Origin: Acidovorax sp. SUPP3334
Lineage (GTDB): Bacteria; Pseudomonadota; Gammaproteobacteria; Burkholderiales; Burkholderiaceae_C
Direction: 5' to 3'
DNA length: 64,000 nucleotides
Assembly: GCF_030159055.1 (NCBI RefSeq)
Contig: NZ_BQXQ01000008.1
Coordinates: 62,001-126,000 of the forward strand
The notes beneath the pieces are model-generated. The model worked only from the letters and a program-made list of their open reading frames with translations, made no database searches and was not told the DNA's origin. Positions 8,242 through 16,858 of the stretch are shown here, piece after piece (the first letter of the stretch is position 1; each line of letters opens with the position of its first letter). Made by a program: the position numbers and the translations under genes.

Positions 8242-8352
8242 TCAGCGGGCCAGCCAGGCCATCTTCACCAGGAAGCCGACGAAAAAGGCGATGGCCACCG
8301 ATGCCAGGATCAGCGCCATGCGCAGGTTGGCCTTCTTTTGCTCGGGGGTCAT
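8242..8352 (-). CDS. Cytochrome oxidase small assembly protein (36 aa)
   Basis: A 36-residue single-pass protein whose N-terminus reads MTPEQKKANLRMALILASVA and which continues with a hydrophobic helix to a final MAWLAR. It fits exactly between ctaD (start of gap at 8365) and ctaG (8226), on the same strand. Tiny proteins of this form sit at this position in many Burkholderiales oxidase operons. The reading frame uses ATG 8352 and TGA at 8242. The role is assumed from position: assembly or stability of the oxidase. It is easily missed because of its length. Confidence 0.8.
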   Translation of the reverse strand: MTPEQKKANLRMALILASVAIAFFVGFLVKMAWLAR

Positions 8353-8365
8353 CGAATGGTCCTTC

Positions 8366-10006
8366 TCAACCGATCACGCGGGTGGCCGACGCATCCAGCT
8401 TCGGCGGCGTTTCGTAGGTGTGGAAAGGCGCGGGCGATGGCACTTCCCACTCCAGGCCCTCGGCCCCTTCCCAAGGCCGCTGCGGCGCCACTTCGCCCTT
8501 GCCGCGCATTGCAGGCACCACGACGAACAGGAAGAAGTACACCTGCATCAGGCCGAAGCCGAATGCGCCGATGGAGGCCAGCATGTTGAAGTCGGCGAAC
8601 TGCATGGGGTAGTCGGCGTAGCGGCGCGGCATGCCCGCCAGGCCCAGGAAGTGCATCGGGAAGAACGTCACGTTGAACGTGATGAGCGAACCCCAGAAAT
8701 GGATGCGACCGCGGGTTTCGCTGTACATCACGCCGGTCCACTTGGGCGCCCAGTAGTAGTAGGCGGCGAACATGGAGAACAGCGAGCCGGCCACCAGCAC
8801 GTAGTGGAAGTGGGCCACCACGTAATAGGTGTCCTGCAGCTGGATGTCGATGGGGGCCATCGACAGGATCAGGCCGGTGAAGCCGCCCATGGTGAACACG
8901 AAGATGAAGCCCACGGCGAAAAGCATCGGGGTTTCGAACGTCATGGAGCCGCGCCACATGGTGGCGATCCAGTTGAAGATCTTCACGGCCGTGGGCACCG
9001 AGATCAGCATGGTGGCGTACATGAAGAAAAGCTGCCCGGTCACCGGCATGCCGGTCGTGAACATGTGGTGGGCCCACACGATGAACGACAGGATGGCGAT
9101 GGACGAGGTGGCATACACCATGGAGGCGTAGCCGAAGAGCCGCTTGCGCGAGAACGCCGGCACGATCTGGCTGATGATGCCGAAGGCCGGCAAGATCATG
9201 ATGTACACCTCGGGGTGGCCGAAGAACCAGAAGATGTGCTGGTACATCACCGGGTCGCCGCCGCCAGCGGGGTTGAAGAAGCTGGTGCCGAAGTGGCGGT
9301 CGGTCAGCGTCATGGTGATGGCGCCGGCCAGCACGGGCATCACGGCGATCAGCAGGTAGGCGGTGATGAGCCAGGTCCACGCGAACATGGGCATCTTCAT
9401 CAGCGTCATGCCGGGCGCGCGCATGTTCAGGATGGTCACGATGATGTTGATCGAGCCCATGATGGACGAAGCCCCCAGGATGTGCATCGCGAAGATGCCT
9501 GCATCCATCGACGGCCCCATCTGCAAGGTAAGCGGTGCATACAGCGTCCAGCCGGCTGCCGGCGCGCCGCCGGGCATCAGGAACGACGTGACCAGCATGA
9601 TGGCCGCAGGGATCATCAGCCAGAAGCTGAAGTTGTTCATGCGCGCGAACGCCATGTCGGAGGCGCCGATCTGCAGCGGAATCATCCAGTTCGCAAAGCC
9701 CACGAACGCCGGCATGATGGCGCCGAACACCATGATCAGGCCGTGCATGGTGGTGAGCTGGTTGAAGAGCTCGGGGTTCACCAGTTGCAGGCCGGGCTTG
9801 AACAGCTCGGCACGGATCAGCAGCGCCAGGATGCCGCCCACCATCAGCATGGTGAACGAGAACAGCAGGTACAGCGTGCCGATGTCCTTGTGGTTGGTGG
9901 CGAACACCCAGCGACGCCAGCCCGTGGGGCCGTGGTGGTGGTGTTCACCGTGGCTGTCGTGTGCGTGGCCGCCCGCGTGACCGTGGTTGTCGAGAACTGC
10001 GCTCAT
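8366..10006 (-). CDS. ctaD: Cytochrome c oxidase subunit I
   Basis: A 546-residue heme-copper oxidase subunit I with twelve hydrophobic helices. The metal ligands are visible: the heme a histidine in TTMHGLIMVFGA, the CuB His-Tyr pair in FFGHPEVYIMILPAFG, the CuB His-His in VWAHHMFTTG, and the heme a3/a histidines in VVAHFHYVLVAG. This identifies a type A oxidase that reduces oxygen to water and pumps protons. The N-terminus carries a histidine-rich stretch (HGHAGGHAHDSHGEHHHHG), common in Comamonadaceae homologues and possibly metal-binding. It lies 33 bp downstream of ctaC. Confidence 0.97.
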   Translation of the reverse strand: MSAVLDNHGHAGGHAHDSHGEHHHHGPTGWRRWVFATNHKDIGTLYLLFSFTMLMVGGILALLIRAELFKPGLQLVNPELFNQLTTMHGLIMVFGAIMPAFVGFANWMIPLQIGASDMAFARMNNFSFWLMIPAAIMLVTSFLMPGGAPAAGWTLYAPLTLQMGPSMDAGIFAMHILGASSIMGSINIIVTILNMRAPGMTLMKMPMFAWTWLITAYLLIAVMPVLAGAITMTLTDRHFGTSFFNPAGGGDPVMYQHIFWFFGHPEVYIMILPAFGIISQIVPAFSRKRLFGYASMVYATSSIAILSFIVWAHHMFTTGMPVTGQLFFMYATMLISVPTAVKIFNWIATMWRGSMTFETPMLFAVGFIFVFTMGGFTGLILSMAPIDIQLQDTYYVVAHFHYVLVAGSLFSMFAAYYYWAPKWTGVMYSETRGRIHFWGSLITFNVTFFPMHFLGLAGMPRRYADYPMQFADFNMLASIGAFGFGLMQVYFFLFVVVPAMRGKGEVAPQRPWEGAEGLEWEVPSPAPFHTYETPPKLDASATRVIG

Positions 10007-10039
10007 CTTGGATTCCTCAATGCGTTGGGGCGTGGGTGG

Positions 10040-11218
10040 CTATTTGCCACGCTGGGCCAGGATCTCGGACGGCTGCACGATCTGCCCCGTCTTGTTGGAC
10101 CAAGCATTCTTGGTGTAGCTCACCACCGCGGCCAGGTCGGTGTCGCTCAACTGCGCCCACGAAGGCATGGCGCCGTTGGCCGCCCCCTTGAGCACGGTAT
10201 GGATCTGCTGGGTGTGGTCGTCGCTCTTCACGATGGCCGACCCGTCCAGCGGCTTGATGGGGCCCGCGCCCTTTCCGTTGGCCTGATGGCAGGCCGCGCA
10301 GTTGGCGGCATACACCTTCTCGCCGCGCGGCAGGATGTCCTGCAGCGTCCAGACCTTGTTCGGGTCGTCCGCCTTCGCGGCCGCCTTCTTCTTCTCGCCC
10401 GCCACCCACTGGGTGTAGTCGGCGGCAGACACGACCTTCACGTGGATGGGCATGTAGGCGTGCTCCTTGCCGCACAGCTCGGCGCACTGGCCGTAGTAGT
10501 CGCCCACCTTGTCGGCACGGAACCACGTGTCGCGCACAAAGCCGGGAATGGCGTCCTGCTTGATGCCGAAGGCCGGCACCATGAACGAGTGGATGACGTC
10601 ATTGGCGGTGGTGATCACCCGCACCTTCTTGCCGACCGGCACGACCAGGGGGTTGTCCACCTTGAGCAGGTAGTCGGCGGGCGCGTTGGCCACGTTGCCG
10701 CTGTCGGACATCCGGCGGTGGCTGCTGTCCAGAGTGGCGATGTAAGCCAGGCCCTGGCCTTCGCCGGTGATGTAGTCGTAGCCCCACTTCCACTGGTAGC
10801 CGGTGACCTTGATGGTCAGGTCGGCGTTGGTGGTGTCCTTCTGCGCGACCAGCACCTTGGTGGCGGGCAGCGCCATGAGGATCACGATGATGAAGGGAAC
10901 GATGGTCCAGATGACTTCGACCGTCACGGATTCATGGAAATTGGCCGGCTTGGCGCCGCGCGATTTGCGGTGCTTCCAGATCGAATAGAACATCACCGCG
11001 AACACGGCGATGAAGATCACCGTGCAGATGATGAGCATCATCCAGTGCAGGAACTGCTGCTCCTCGGCAATGCGGGTGACCGGAGGCGCCAGATTCAGTT
11101 GGTTGACGGCCGGGCCACCGGGAAGATCCTGCACGGCCTGGGCTGCGGTGCCCACCCATGCACCCGCCATCAGCAGCAAAGAAGCCAGCTTGTTGGAAAT
11201 GCTCTTCATAGTTCTCAC
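10040..11218 (-). CDS. ctaC: Cytochrome c oxidase subunit II with fused cytochrome c domain
   Basis: A 392-residue subunit II. It has a signal peptide (to about residue 28), two membrane helices, a cupredoxin domain with the CuA ligands (VIHSFMVP and CAELCGKEHAYM), and a C-terminal class I cytochrome c domain with the heme motif CAACH and a distal methionine (GAMPSW). This is therefore a caa3-type subunit II able to accept electrons directly from its own heme. It is the first gene of the oxidase operon. The start is MRTMKS (11218) or the internal ATG 11209. Confidence 0.95.
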   Translation of the reverse strand: MRTMKSISNKLASLLLMAGAWVGTAAQAVQDLPGGPAVNQLNLAPPVTRIAEEQQFLHWMMLIICTVIFIAVFAVMFYSIWKHRKSRGAKPANFHESVTVEVIWTIVPFIIVILMALPATKVLVAQKDTTNADLTIKVTGYQWKWGYDYITGEGQGLAYIATLDSSHRRMSDSGNVANAPADYLLKVDNPLVVPVGKKVRVITTANDVIHSFMVPAFGIKQDAIPGFVRDTWFRADKVGDYYGQCAELCGKEHAYMPIHVKVVSAADYTQWVAGEKKKAAAKADDPNKVWTLQDILPRGEKVYAANCAACHQANGKGAGPIKPLDGSAIVKSDDHTQQIHTVLKGAANGAMPSWAQLSDTDLAAVVSYTKNAWSNKTGQIVQPSEILAQRGK

Positions 11219-11377
11219 TTCTAAGCCTCAATTAACCAATCCCTGGGCGCCCCCGCGTGGGGTCGGGCGGCGCACAAAGCCATGCGAATTCCAACATCCA
11301 GACCGTGCCCGGGCTCCGGCGCAATGCCCCAGCCCTTTGCTCGCCTGGGTTCCACATGAACCCGGTTTCATCGAATA

Positions 11378-11403
11378 CGAAGCACCGCCGGTGCTTCGCT
11401 TTT
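11378..11403 (+). terminator. Orphan plus-strand intrinsic terminator
   Basis: Stem CGAAGCACC (11378-11386) / GGTGCTTCG (11390-11398) with loop GCC, followed by CTTTTT. The T-tract is only on the plus-strand side. No plus-strand gene precedes it, since ctaC and the downstream-lying methyltransferase both run on the minus strand. It may end an unannotated small RNA or block antisense transcription into the leader. Confidence 0.65.
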
Positions 11404-11622
11404 TGTCTCCTGACCCCAAGGCGTACGCGGGTTGGCGCGTGCCTTGCACCGTGCAGCATGCCGTTCCCGAGGTCCGATTGCAAGGCCCACGGAGGCATTG
11501 CAGGCACAGCCCCGTACAAACCATGAGGCGGCCTGTAGGCTCTGCCGCAACAGGCGATCTCTCAAAAGGGGCCGCGTGGATCGCGCCGCGCGTCCGAAGT
11601 TCCGGATCTGCAACCGCAAAGA

Positions 11623-11650
11623 ATTGTAGCGTGCCGTTGACGGGGGTCAG
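11623..11650 (-). promoter_or_regulatory. Possible sigma70 promoter for ctaC
   Basis: On the minus strand, CTGACC (11650-11645), a 16-bp spacer, then TACAAT (11628-11623). The -10 matches the consensus at 5 of 6 and the -35 at 4 of 6. It is the best match seen upstream of ctaC but lies about 400 bp from the start codon, so other promoters may exist. Confidence 0.3.
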
Positions 11651-11677
11651 GGACGGCCCCACCCCGGGAAAACACCC

Positions 11678-12583
11678 TCAAGCCCCAGGCTTTTTAGCCC
11701 CCTGAAGCATGGCGCGCATATCCTGCAGAGACACGGCGCTGCTCTCGCTCACGCGCAAACGCGGCGCTGGCTTGAAGGCATGCCCATAGACGATCTCGAA
11801 CGTCAGCGCCAACTGGCCGCCCTGCCGGGGATCGGACAGCCGGTCGGCCAGCGCCTGTTCGAGCCTTTCGCGCCAGCGCCGCCCGCGCAGCGCCGGGAAG
11901 CGGGCGGGATGCAGATTGCAGCCCAGTTCGCGCAACTCCTGCAGCAACCGCGCGGGGGTGGCGAATGTCAGGGTGATGTGTTCCATGTCCATCACCGGCT
12001 CGGCGAACCCTGCCTGCACCAGCATGTCGCCCCAGTCGTGCATGTCGGTCATCGCATGGCCGGCAGGCGGCCAGCCCAGCTCGGCATACAGCGCATGCAA
12101 CTCGCGCACGGTGTCAGGGCCCAGGCAGGAGAACATGAGGTAGCCGTCCACGGCAAGCGCCCGGTGCCACTGGCCGATCAGGCGCTGCGGGTCCGCAGCC
12201 ATGTGCAGGGCCATGTTGGCCCACACCAGGTTGACGCCACCGTCCGCCGGCACGCCGAAGCGCGGGGCCCGGCCGCCCCAGCGCGAGGGGCTCCACCAGG
12301 GCGATGCCAGTGCCTGCTCGGCCACGGGCTGCAGCCGCGCGGCGGTTTCCACGACCTGGCACTGGGCTTGCGGGTAGCGCTGGCGCACCAGCGCATGGCC
12401 CTGAAGGCCGCCCCGCACCGGGTCCCAGTCGCACCATGCGGCCGGCGCCTGCCGGATCCACTGCAGCCGCTCATCCATGCGCCGGGCGACCTCCTCGTGC
12501 AGCCAGGGAGACAGGGCCGGAGCCGCTTCGTGCCAGCGCGCTGCGGCGGCTGGGTCGATGGTGGGGGGAAGGTGCTCTGGCAT
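11678..12583 (-). CDS. BioC-like SAM-dependent methyltransferase
   Basis: A 301-residue class I methyltransferase resembling BioC, which methylates malonyl-ACP to start pimeloyl synthesis for biotin. Visible features are an N-terminal ARRMDERLQWIRQAP block, a Rossmann core, the motif NLVWANMALHMAADP that fits the BioC pattern (usually S-N-x-A-x-Q/H-W), and GYLMFSCLGPDTVRELHALY, strongly like BioC. No other biotin genes are nearby. Start 12583 matches the family length, but it has no clear Shine-Dalgarno. It is divergent from comF by 37 bp. Confidence 0.7.
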   Translation of the reverse strand: MPEHLPPTIDPAAAARWHEAAPALSPWLHEEVARRMDERLQWIRQAPAAWCDWDPVRGGLQGHALVRQRYPQAQCQVVETAARLQPVAEQALASPWWSPSRWGGRAPRFGVPADGGVNLVWANMALHMAADPQRLIGQWHRALAVDGYLMFSCLGPDTVRELHALYAELGWPPAGHAMTDMHDWGDMLVQAGFAEPVMDMEHITLTFATPARLLQELRELGCNLHPARFPALRGRRWRERLEQALADRLSDPRQGGQLALTFEIVYGHAFKPAPRLRVSESSAVSLQDMRAMLQGAKKPGA

Positions 12584-12620
12584 GGGAGGAAAGAAGGGTC
12601 GCGGCGAGTATATTGAGTCG

Positions 12621-13343
12621 ATGCTCCATAGGCACCTTGCAGGGATATCGCACTGGATCGGCACGGCACTGAGCGCCGTGCCCAGCCAGTGCGCCGTCTG
12701 CCATGCCTGGCCGGCACGGCGCATCTGCGAAGCCTGTGCCACGCGGTTCGCACAGCCCCAGCCACGCTGCCAGACCTGCGCCCTCCCCGTTTCAGCCGGC
12801 ATCGCGCGCTGCGGCCAATGCCTTCTGGACCCGCCACCGCTGGATGCGTGCGTGGCCGCAGTGGGATATGGCTATCCGTGGGCGCAAGCGCTGGCCGATT
12901 TCAAGTTCCGGGCGGACCCCGGCTGGGCGCCGCCTCTGGCCACGCTGCTGCGCAGCACGCCCTGGGTCGAGCCCGCCATCGAAGCGGCGGACTACCTTGT
13001 TTCCGTGCCGCTGTCGCGAGAACGCCTGCAGACGCGCGGCTTCAACCAGGCCGCTCTGCTGGCCCGCGCTCTGTCGCCGGCCAAGGCGGATGGGGCCACC
13101 TTGCTGCGCACCCGTGCCACCGAAGCCCAGAGCAGCCTGCCCCGCAAGGACCGCCTGCGCAACCTGCGCGGGGCGTTCGCGCTGGAGCCGGCACGCTCCG
13201 CCCGGGTGGCCGGCCGCCGGATCGTTCTGGTGGATGACGTGATGACCACCGGCGCCACGCTGCATGCCGCCGCCCGTGTGCTGCGGGAAGCAGGTGCCGC
13301 GCACATCACGGCGTTGGTCGTTGCCCGCACCGATGCCCATTGA
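12621..13343 (+). CDS. ComF family phosphoribosyltransferase-like protein
   Basis: A 240-residue ComF-type protein, a relative of phosphoribosyltransferases linked to DNA uptake. It has an N-terminal zinc-finger region with paired cysteines (CAVC, CEAC, CQTC and CGQC) and the C-terminal PRPP-binding signature VLVDDVMTTGATL. The block RGFNQAALLAR is also typical. The start at 12621 gives MLHRHLAG; the open frame continues upstream only through sequence antisense to the methyltransferase. Competence is plausible but not proven for this organism. Confidence 0.88.
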   Translation: MLHRHLAGISHWIGTALSAVPSQCAVCHAWPARRICEACATRFAQPQPRCQTCALPVSAGIARCGQCLLDPPPLDACVAAVGYGYPWAQALADFKFRADPGWAPPLATLLRSTPWVEPAIEAADYLVSVPLSRERLQTRGFNQAALLARALSPAKADGATLLRTRATEAQSSLPRKDRLRNLRGAFALEPARSARVAGRRIVLVDDVMTTGATLHAAARVLREAGAAHITALVVARTDAH

Positions 13344-13421
13344 TCGCCGGATCGCTGCCGCCGATACTTTTATTTACGAGCTTTTCCGCCGCTCCCAGCG
13401 GGGATGCCGACAATAGCCGCC

Positions 13422-13883
13422 ATGTTTCATATCGTTCTTGTCGAACCCGAGATCCCGCCCAACACCGGCAACGTGATCCGCCTGGCGGCCAACACCGCGT
13501 GCCGGCTGCACCTGATCGAGCCATTGGGTTTTTCCATGGAAGACCGCCTGATGAAGCGGGCGGGACTCGACTACCACGAGTACGCCGAGGTGCAGCGCCA
13601 TGCGGGCTGGACCGCTTTCCTGCGCGATGCCGAGCCCGATGCGACCCGCATGTTCGCGATGACCACGCACGCCACGCTCACGGTGTATGAGACCAGCTTC
13701 AAGGCAGGCGACTGGCTGGTGTTCGGCGCCGAGACGCGCGGCCTGCCACCCGAACTGCGGGAATCGTTTCCGCCAGCGCAGCAGCTTCGCCTGCCGATGG
13801 TTCCAGGCCAGCGCAGCCTGAATCTGTCCAATGCCGTGGCCGTCACGGTGTATGAAGCCTGGCGGCAAAACAGCTTTCTTTGA
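13422..13883 (+). CDS. trmL: tRNA (cytidine(34)-2'-O)-methyltransferase
   Basis: A 153-residue SPOUT methyltransferase that modifies the wobble base of certain leucine tRNAs. It shows the compact TrmL form: FHIVLVEPEIPPNTGNVIR at the N-terminus, then LIEPLGFSMED, and the knotted SAM-binding end with LVFGAETRGLP and LRLPM...RSLNLSNAVAV. Start 13422 begins MFHIVLVEP as in homologues; the ATG at 13404 would add six residues. It follows comF by 78 bp. Confidence 0.95.
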   Translation: MFHIVLVEPEIPPNTGNVIRLAANTACRLHLIEPLGFSMEDRLMKRAGLDYHEYAEVQRHAGWTAFLRDAEPDATRMFAMTTHATLTVYETSFKAGDWLVFGAETRGLPPELRESFPPAQQLRLPMVPGQRSLNLSNAVAVTVYEAWRQNSFL

Positions 13884-13918
13884 CGCGTTGCGCCAGCCCG
13901 CCAGTCAGGCGTGATGCG

Positions 13919-14870
13919 TCAAGCGGCGGGTGTCTGGGCCATCGGGCACGGAGCCTGCAACGCCTCTTCGACCGACTGCTTGGTGTGCGCGCTCATGAAG
14001 TCCAGAAACGCACGGGTGCGCGCAGGCATGAACTTGCGGCGGGGAAATGCCGCGTACAGCGTGAACCGGCCGGCAGTCCAGGGCGCCAGCACCCGCACAA
14101 GCTGCCCGTTGCGCAGGTAGGGCGCAGCCAGATCGACGGGCAGCGAAGTCAGGCCCGCACCATCGAGCGCCGCCCGCAGCAGGGTGTCGATGTGGTTGGC
14201 CACGCAGACCGGCTGCACTTCGATGTCCATCGCCCGTTGCGCCTGCCGGGGATCGAAGAGCCGCATCACCCCTGACTTGGTGTCGCTGCGGCGCCGCAGC
14301 AGGCACTGGTGCAGGGCAAGGTCTTCAGGCGACTGCGGCATGCCGTGGCGCTGCAGATAGGCGGGCGAGGCGCAGACCACGCTGTCGGAGCGAACGATCG
14401 GCCGGGTGATCACATTGGCACCCAGCACGGCATCGTCGCTGAGCAAGGTGATGTCGAAGCTGCCGACGGGCGGCTCCATCGACGAGTCCACATGGATGTC
14501 CAGCGTCACGCGCGGATACGCCCGGTGAAACCCCTCCACCAGCGGTGCGAGGATGTGCACCGCCAGCATCGGGGGATGCGTGCAATCGCAGCACGCCTGC
14601 GATCTCGGACGTGTGGGCCTGCGCGGCCGCAAAGGCCTCCTTCACGTCGGCGAGGATGGTGCGCACCCGCGCCAGATAGGCCTCGCCCGCATCGGTGAGC
14701 GACACCCGGCGGGTGGTGCGCTGCAGCAGCCGGGCACCGATGTGGCTCTCCAGGTCGGCGATCAGCCGCGTGACGGCCGCCGCAGACAGATCCATGGCGC
14801 GCGCGGCTGCCGCAAAGCCGCCCTCGTCCACCACGGACTGGAACACGCGCATCGTCAGCAATCTATCCAT
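13919..14870 (-). pseudogene. LysR-family regulator, interrupted by a +1 frameshift
   Basis: The N-terminal frame (start 14870) encodes a normal LysR helix-turn-helix, MDRLLTMRVFQSVVDEGGFA through TRRVSLTDAG, and continues to EIAGVLRLHASP. The substrate-binding domain then continues in another frame from MLAVHILAPLVEGFHRAYP to the stop at 13919. The break is at a run of five G (plus strand 14571-14575). With four G the two halves join as HASPMLAVHIL, giving a full-length protein of about 316 residues. It is either a recent inactivating or phase-variable slip, or a sequencing error. It is divergent from the DUF4148 gene. Confidence 0.8.
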
Positions 14871-15080
14871 TTCAGGAATGACGGCATTTCAAGGGCCGCG
14901 ATTATTTCGATTTCGTTAATTATTCATTGCCCAGAGTGCTGTTTTTCAAAGGGTTAACCCTGCGTACAGTTCAACCCATCGATGAGGAAGCCCTGAAGGC
15001 AGACCCACCGAGGCAGGACAAGACCGGCCCCCAACAAGACCAGCCTTGCCCGGAAACACCAACCAATGAAGGACACCATC

Positions 15081-15398
15081 ATGAACGACTACCGCACTTT
15101 CGCCACCGCTGCCGCCATCGCCCTGAGCGCCTTCGCTGCCAACGCCGCCTCCGGCGTGGAAGGCGACGGCTCCAACTACCCCGCTGCCCCCACCGCCACC
15201 AGCGGCCTGACCCGCGAAGCCGTGGTGGCCGACCTGGTCGCAGCACGCCAGAACGGCACCCTGCCCCGCGCTGGCGACTGGTACGACGTTCCTGCGCCTC
15301 TGGCCATCTCCAGCAATGAAACGGTGCTGACCCGCAAGGAAGTGCAGGCCGAAACCGTGGCAGCTGCCAAGTCCAAGCGCAGCTTCGGCGACCACTGA
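15081..15398 (+). CDS. Secreted DUF4148 protein
   Basis: A 105-residue exported protein. The start at 15081 has AAGGA 7 bases upstream and gives a signal peptide (TAAAIALSAFAANAAS, cleavage near residue 27). The mature part has the DUF4148 pattern: LTREAVVADLVAARQNGTLP followed by LTRKEVQAETVAAAKSK. Such small periplasmic proteins are abundant in Burkholderiales and have no known function. A strong terminator lies 41 bp downstream. Confidence 0.85.
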   Translation: MNDYRTFATAAAIALSAFAANAASGVEGDGSNYPAAPTATSGLTREAVVADLVAARQNGTLPRAGDWYDVPAPLAISSNETVLTRKEVQAETVAAAKSKRSFGDH

Positions 15399-15439
15399 TC
15401 GCTCCCCCGCCTGGCCGGCTCGACCGCGCCATGCCCCAG

Positions 15440-15476
15440 AAAAAGGCCCGCAGGCATATCGCCTGCGGGCCTTTTT
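15440..15476. terminator. Bidirectional intrinsic terminator
   Basis: A perfect 16-bp stem, AAAAAGGCCCGCAGGC / GCCTGCGGGCCTTTTT, with loop ATATC. It lies between the convergent DUF4148 (+) and MaoC (-) genes and has an A-tract and T-tract suitable for both directions. Confidence 0.95.
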
Positions 15477-15523
15477 CCATGGAAATCAGGAACCCGGCAT
15501 TGACCCCGCAAGTGAGCGGTGGC

Positions 15524-15988
15524 TTACGGCGCAGCGCCGTAGTTGCGGGTCAGCGACTCGGCCACGCACGCTGGTTTGTCCGCCCCCTCGCGCTCGATGG
15601 CGACCAGCCAGGTCATCTGGATGCCGTCCGGCGCCGCCGGCTCGCAGGCCTGCAGCGTGAGCCGCGCCCGCAGGCGGCTGCCCACCGGGACGGGGGACGT
15701 GAAACGCACCCGGTTGAGTCCGTAGTTGACCCCCATGCGGGCCCCGGCGATGGAAAAGGCCGACTCGAAGAACCGGGGGATGAGCGACAGCGTGAGAAAC
15801 CCGTGCGCGATCGGCGCGCCGAACGGCCCCTGCGCGGCCCGTTCGGGATCGACATGAATCCACTGGTGGTCGCCCGTGGCCTCGGCGAACAGGTCGATCT
15901 GCGCCTGGGTGATGGTGATCCAGTCGGTCACCGCCACCTCGCTGCCCACGCAGGCCGCCACTTCGGAATACGTCTGAAAGGTTTTCAT
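15524..15988 (-). CDS. MaoC family (R)-enoyl-CoA hydratase-like protein
   Basis: A 154-residue single hot-dog-fold MaoC-like dehydratase. The catalytic block is clear: TQAQIDLFAEATGDHQWIH, then GPFGAPIAHGFLTLSLIP, which contains the Asp-His hydratase motif. Such proteins hydrate trans-2-enoyl-CoA in fatty acid or polyhydroxyalkanoate metabolism; the exact substrate is not deducible. It stands alone between the terminator and the ParA gene. Confidence 0.9.
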   Translation of the reverse strand: MKTFQTYSEVAACVGSEVAVTDWITITQAQIDLFAEATGDHQWIHVDPERAAQGPFGAPIAHGFLTLSLIPRFFESAFSIAGARMGVNYGLNRVRFTSPVPVGSRLRARLTLQACEPAAPDGIQMTWLVAIEREGADKPACVAESLTRNYGAAP

Positions 15989-16070
15989 GCGCGCACTTTA
16001 GGCCCGGGCAGGCCGCGCGCGTTGTCGGGCACGCGACAGCGGCATGGTGCAGAGAACCGCTGGCGACCGG

Positions 16071-16688
16071 CTACTGGTCGAGCCAGCGGCAGATGCCCTG
16101 CCATTGCTCCAGGTCGCGCGCGACCCGGCTGGCCGACACGTCGAAGACCGAGAGGCCCTGCGCTGCCAGATGGATGTAGTTCTGCGTGTCGCGCAACTGG
16201 CCCAGCACCGGCAGGCCCAGGCTTTCGACGAATTCGCTCAGCTTGTCGGCGGCGATGGTGCGGGCATCGACGCGCATTCCGACGATGCCGATCTGCGTGT
16301 TGGCGGCATGGCGGCTCTCGGCCAGCTCGTCCAGAAAGCCGCGGATGGCGAAGATGTCGAACACGCTCGCCTGCAGCGGCACGATCACCTTGTCGGCCAG
16401 CTTGAGAACTTCCTTGAGCGCCGTGCCATGCAGGCCAGCCGGGGTGTCGAGCACCGCATGGCTGGCCTCCTTGGGCGGGCGGCCGATGGCATCGGGCTGC
16501 AAGGGCCAGTCGCCGATGGGGCGCACGGCCGGGGACCGCAGGCCCCGCCACAGCCGGGACGATTGCTGCGGGTCGGCATCGCCCAGCACCACGGCGTGGC
16601 CCTGGCTGGCGAAGTAGCCTGCGATGTTGGTGGAGAGCGTGGATTTGCCCACGCCGCCCTTGGGATTGGCCACTGCGATCACTGGCAT
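16071..16688 (-). CDS. ParA-family Walker ATPase
   Basis: A 205-residue ParA/MinD-type P-loop ATPase with the deviant Walker A KGGVGKST at residues 10-17, the switch block LGDADPQQSS, and the Walker B block VLDTPAGLHG. It lacks an N-terminal DNA-binding domain and no parB or parS-like gene adjoins it. It is therefore a solitary chromosomal ParA, with a possible role in positioning cellular cargo; its partner is unknown. Confidence 0.9.
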   Translation of the reverse strand: MPVIAVANPKGGVGKSTLSTNIAGYFASQGHAVVLGDADPQQSSRLWRGLRSPAVRPIGDWPLQPDAIGRPPKEASHAVLDTPAGLHGTALKEVLKLADKVIVPLQASVFDIFAIRGFLDELAESRHAANTQIGIVGMRVDARTIAADKLSEFVESLGLPVLGQLRDTQNYIHLAAQGLSVFDVSASRVARDLEQWQGICRWLDQ

Positions 16689-16764
16689 GCACGGCTCCTC
16701 GGTGTCATAAGTTGGGATGGCGGTGGCGATGGTAGCGCCACCCGCGGCCGGAATGAACCATGGG

Positions 16765-16824
16765 CATCAAAAACCCTTCCAGCGCATATTTCACTAGGGC
16801 ATATAGCTATATTTTTAATAGCAA
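16765..16824 (-). repeat. Dispersed hairpin repeat, copy C
   Basis: On the minus strand, the element reads TTGCTATTAAAAATATAGC, then TATGCCCTAGTGAAATATG, then CGCTGGAAGGGTTTTTGATG. It shares the block order of copies A and B, and its 3' part (GCGCTGGAAGG) matches copy G. It lies in the gap between ParA and the LysE gene, both minus-strand, in an AT-rich patch. Confidence 0.8.
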
Positions 16825-16858
16825 GCATTCAACCCAGTGTTTGGCTTGGCCCTGTCGT

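Larger units (their letters stand above)
11219..11677. other. 459-bp gene-free region upstream of ctaC
   Basis: No convincing gene is seen on either strand; the open frames here lack family features. The region holds a strong plus-strand hairpin terminator (11378-11403) and a possible minus-strand promoter (11623-11650) that would give ctaC a leader of about 400 nt. The minus-strand transcript of the leader would contain the same 9-bp hairpin without the T-tract. Confidence 0.6.

Noticed and set aside
8162-11224. A 1020-codon open frame on the plus strand across ctaC-ctaD
   Set aside because: It is antisense to well-conserved oxidase subunits; the long frame reflects codon bias.
11228-11662. 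A 144-codon minus-strand open frame in the ctaC upstream gap
   Set aside because: No family-like pattern, no ribosome site, and it crosses the terminator hairpin; treated as non-coding leader.
12659-12682. Inverted repeat GGCACGGC/CGCCGTGCC near the comF start
   Set aside because: It lies inside the comF coding sequence in a GC-rich context with no T-tract; most likely chance.
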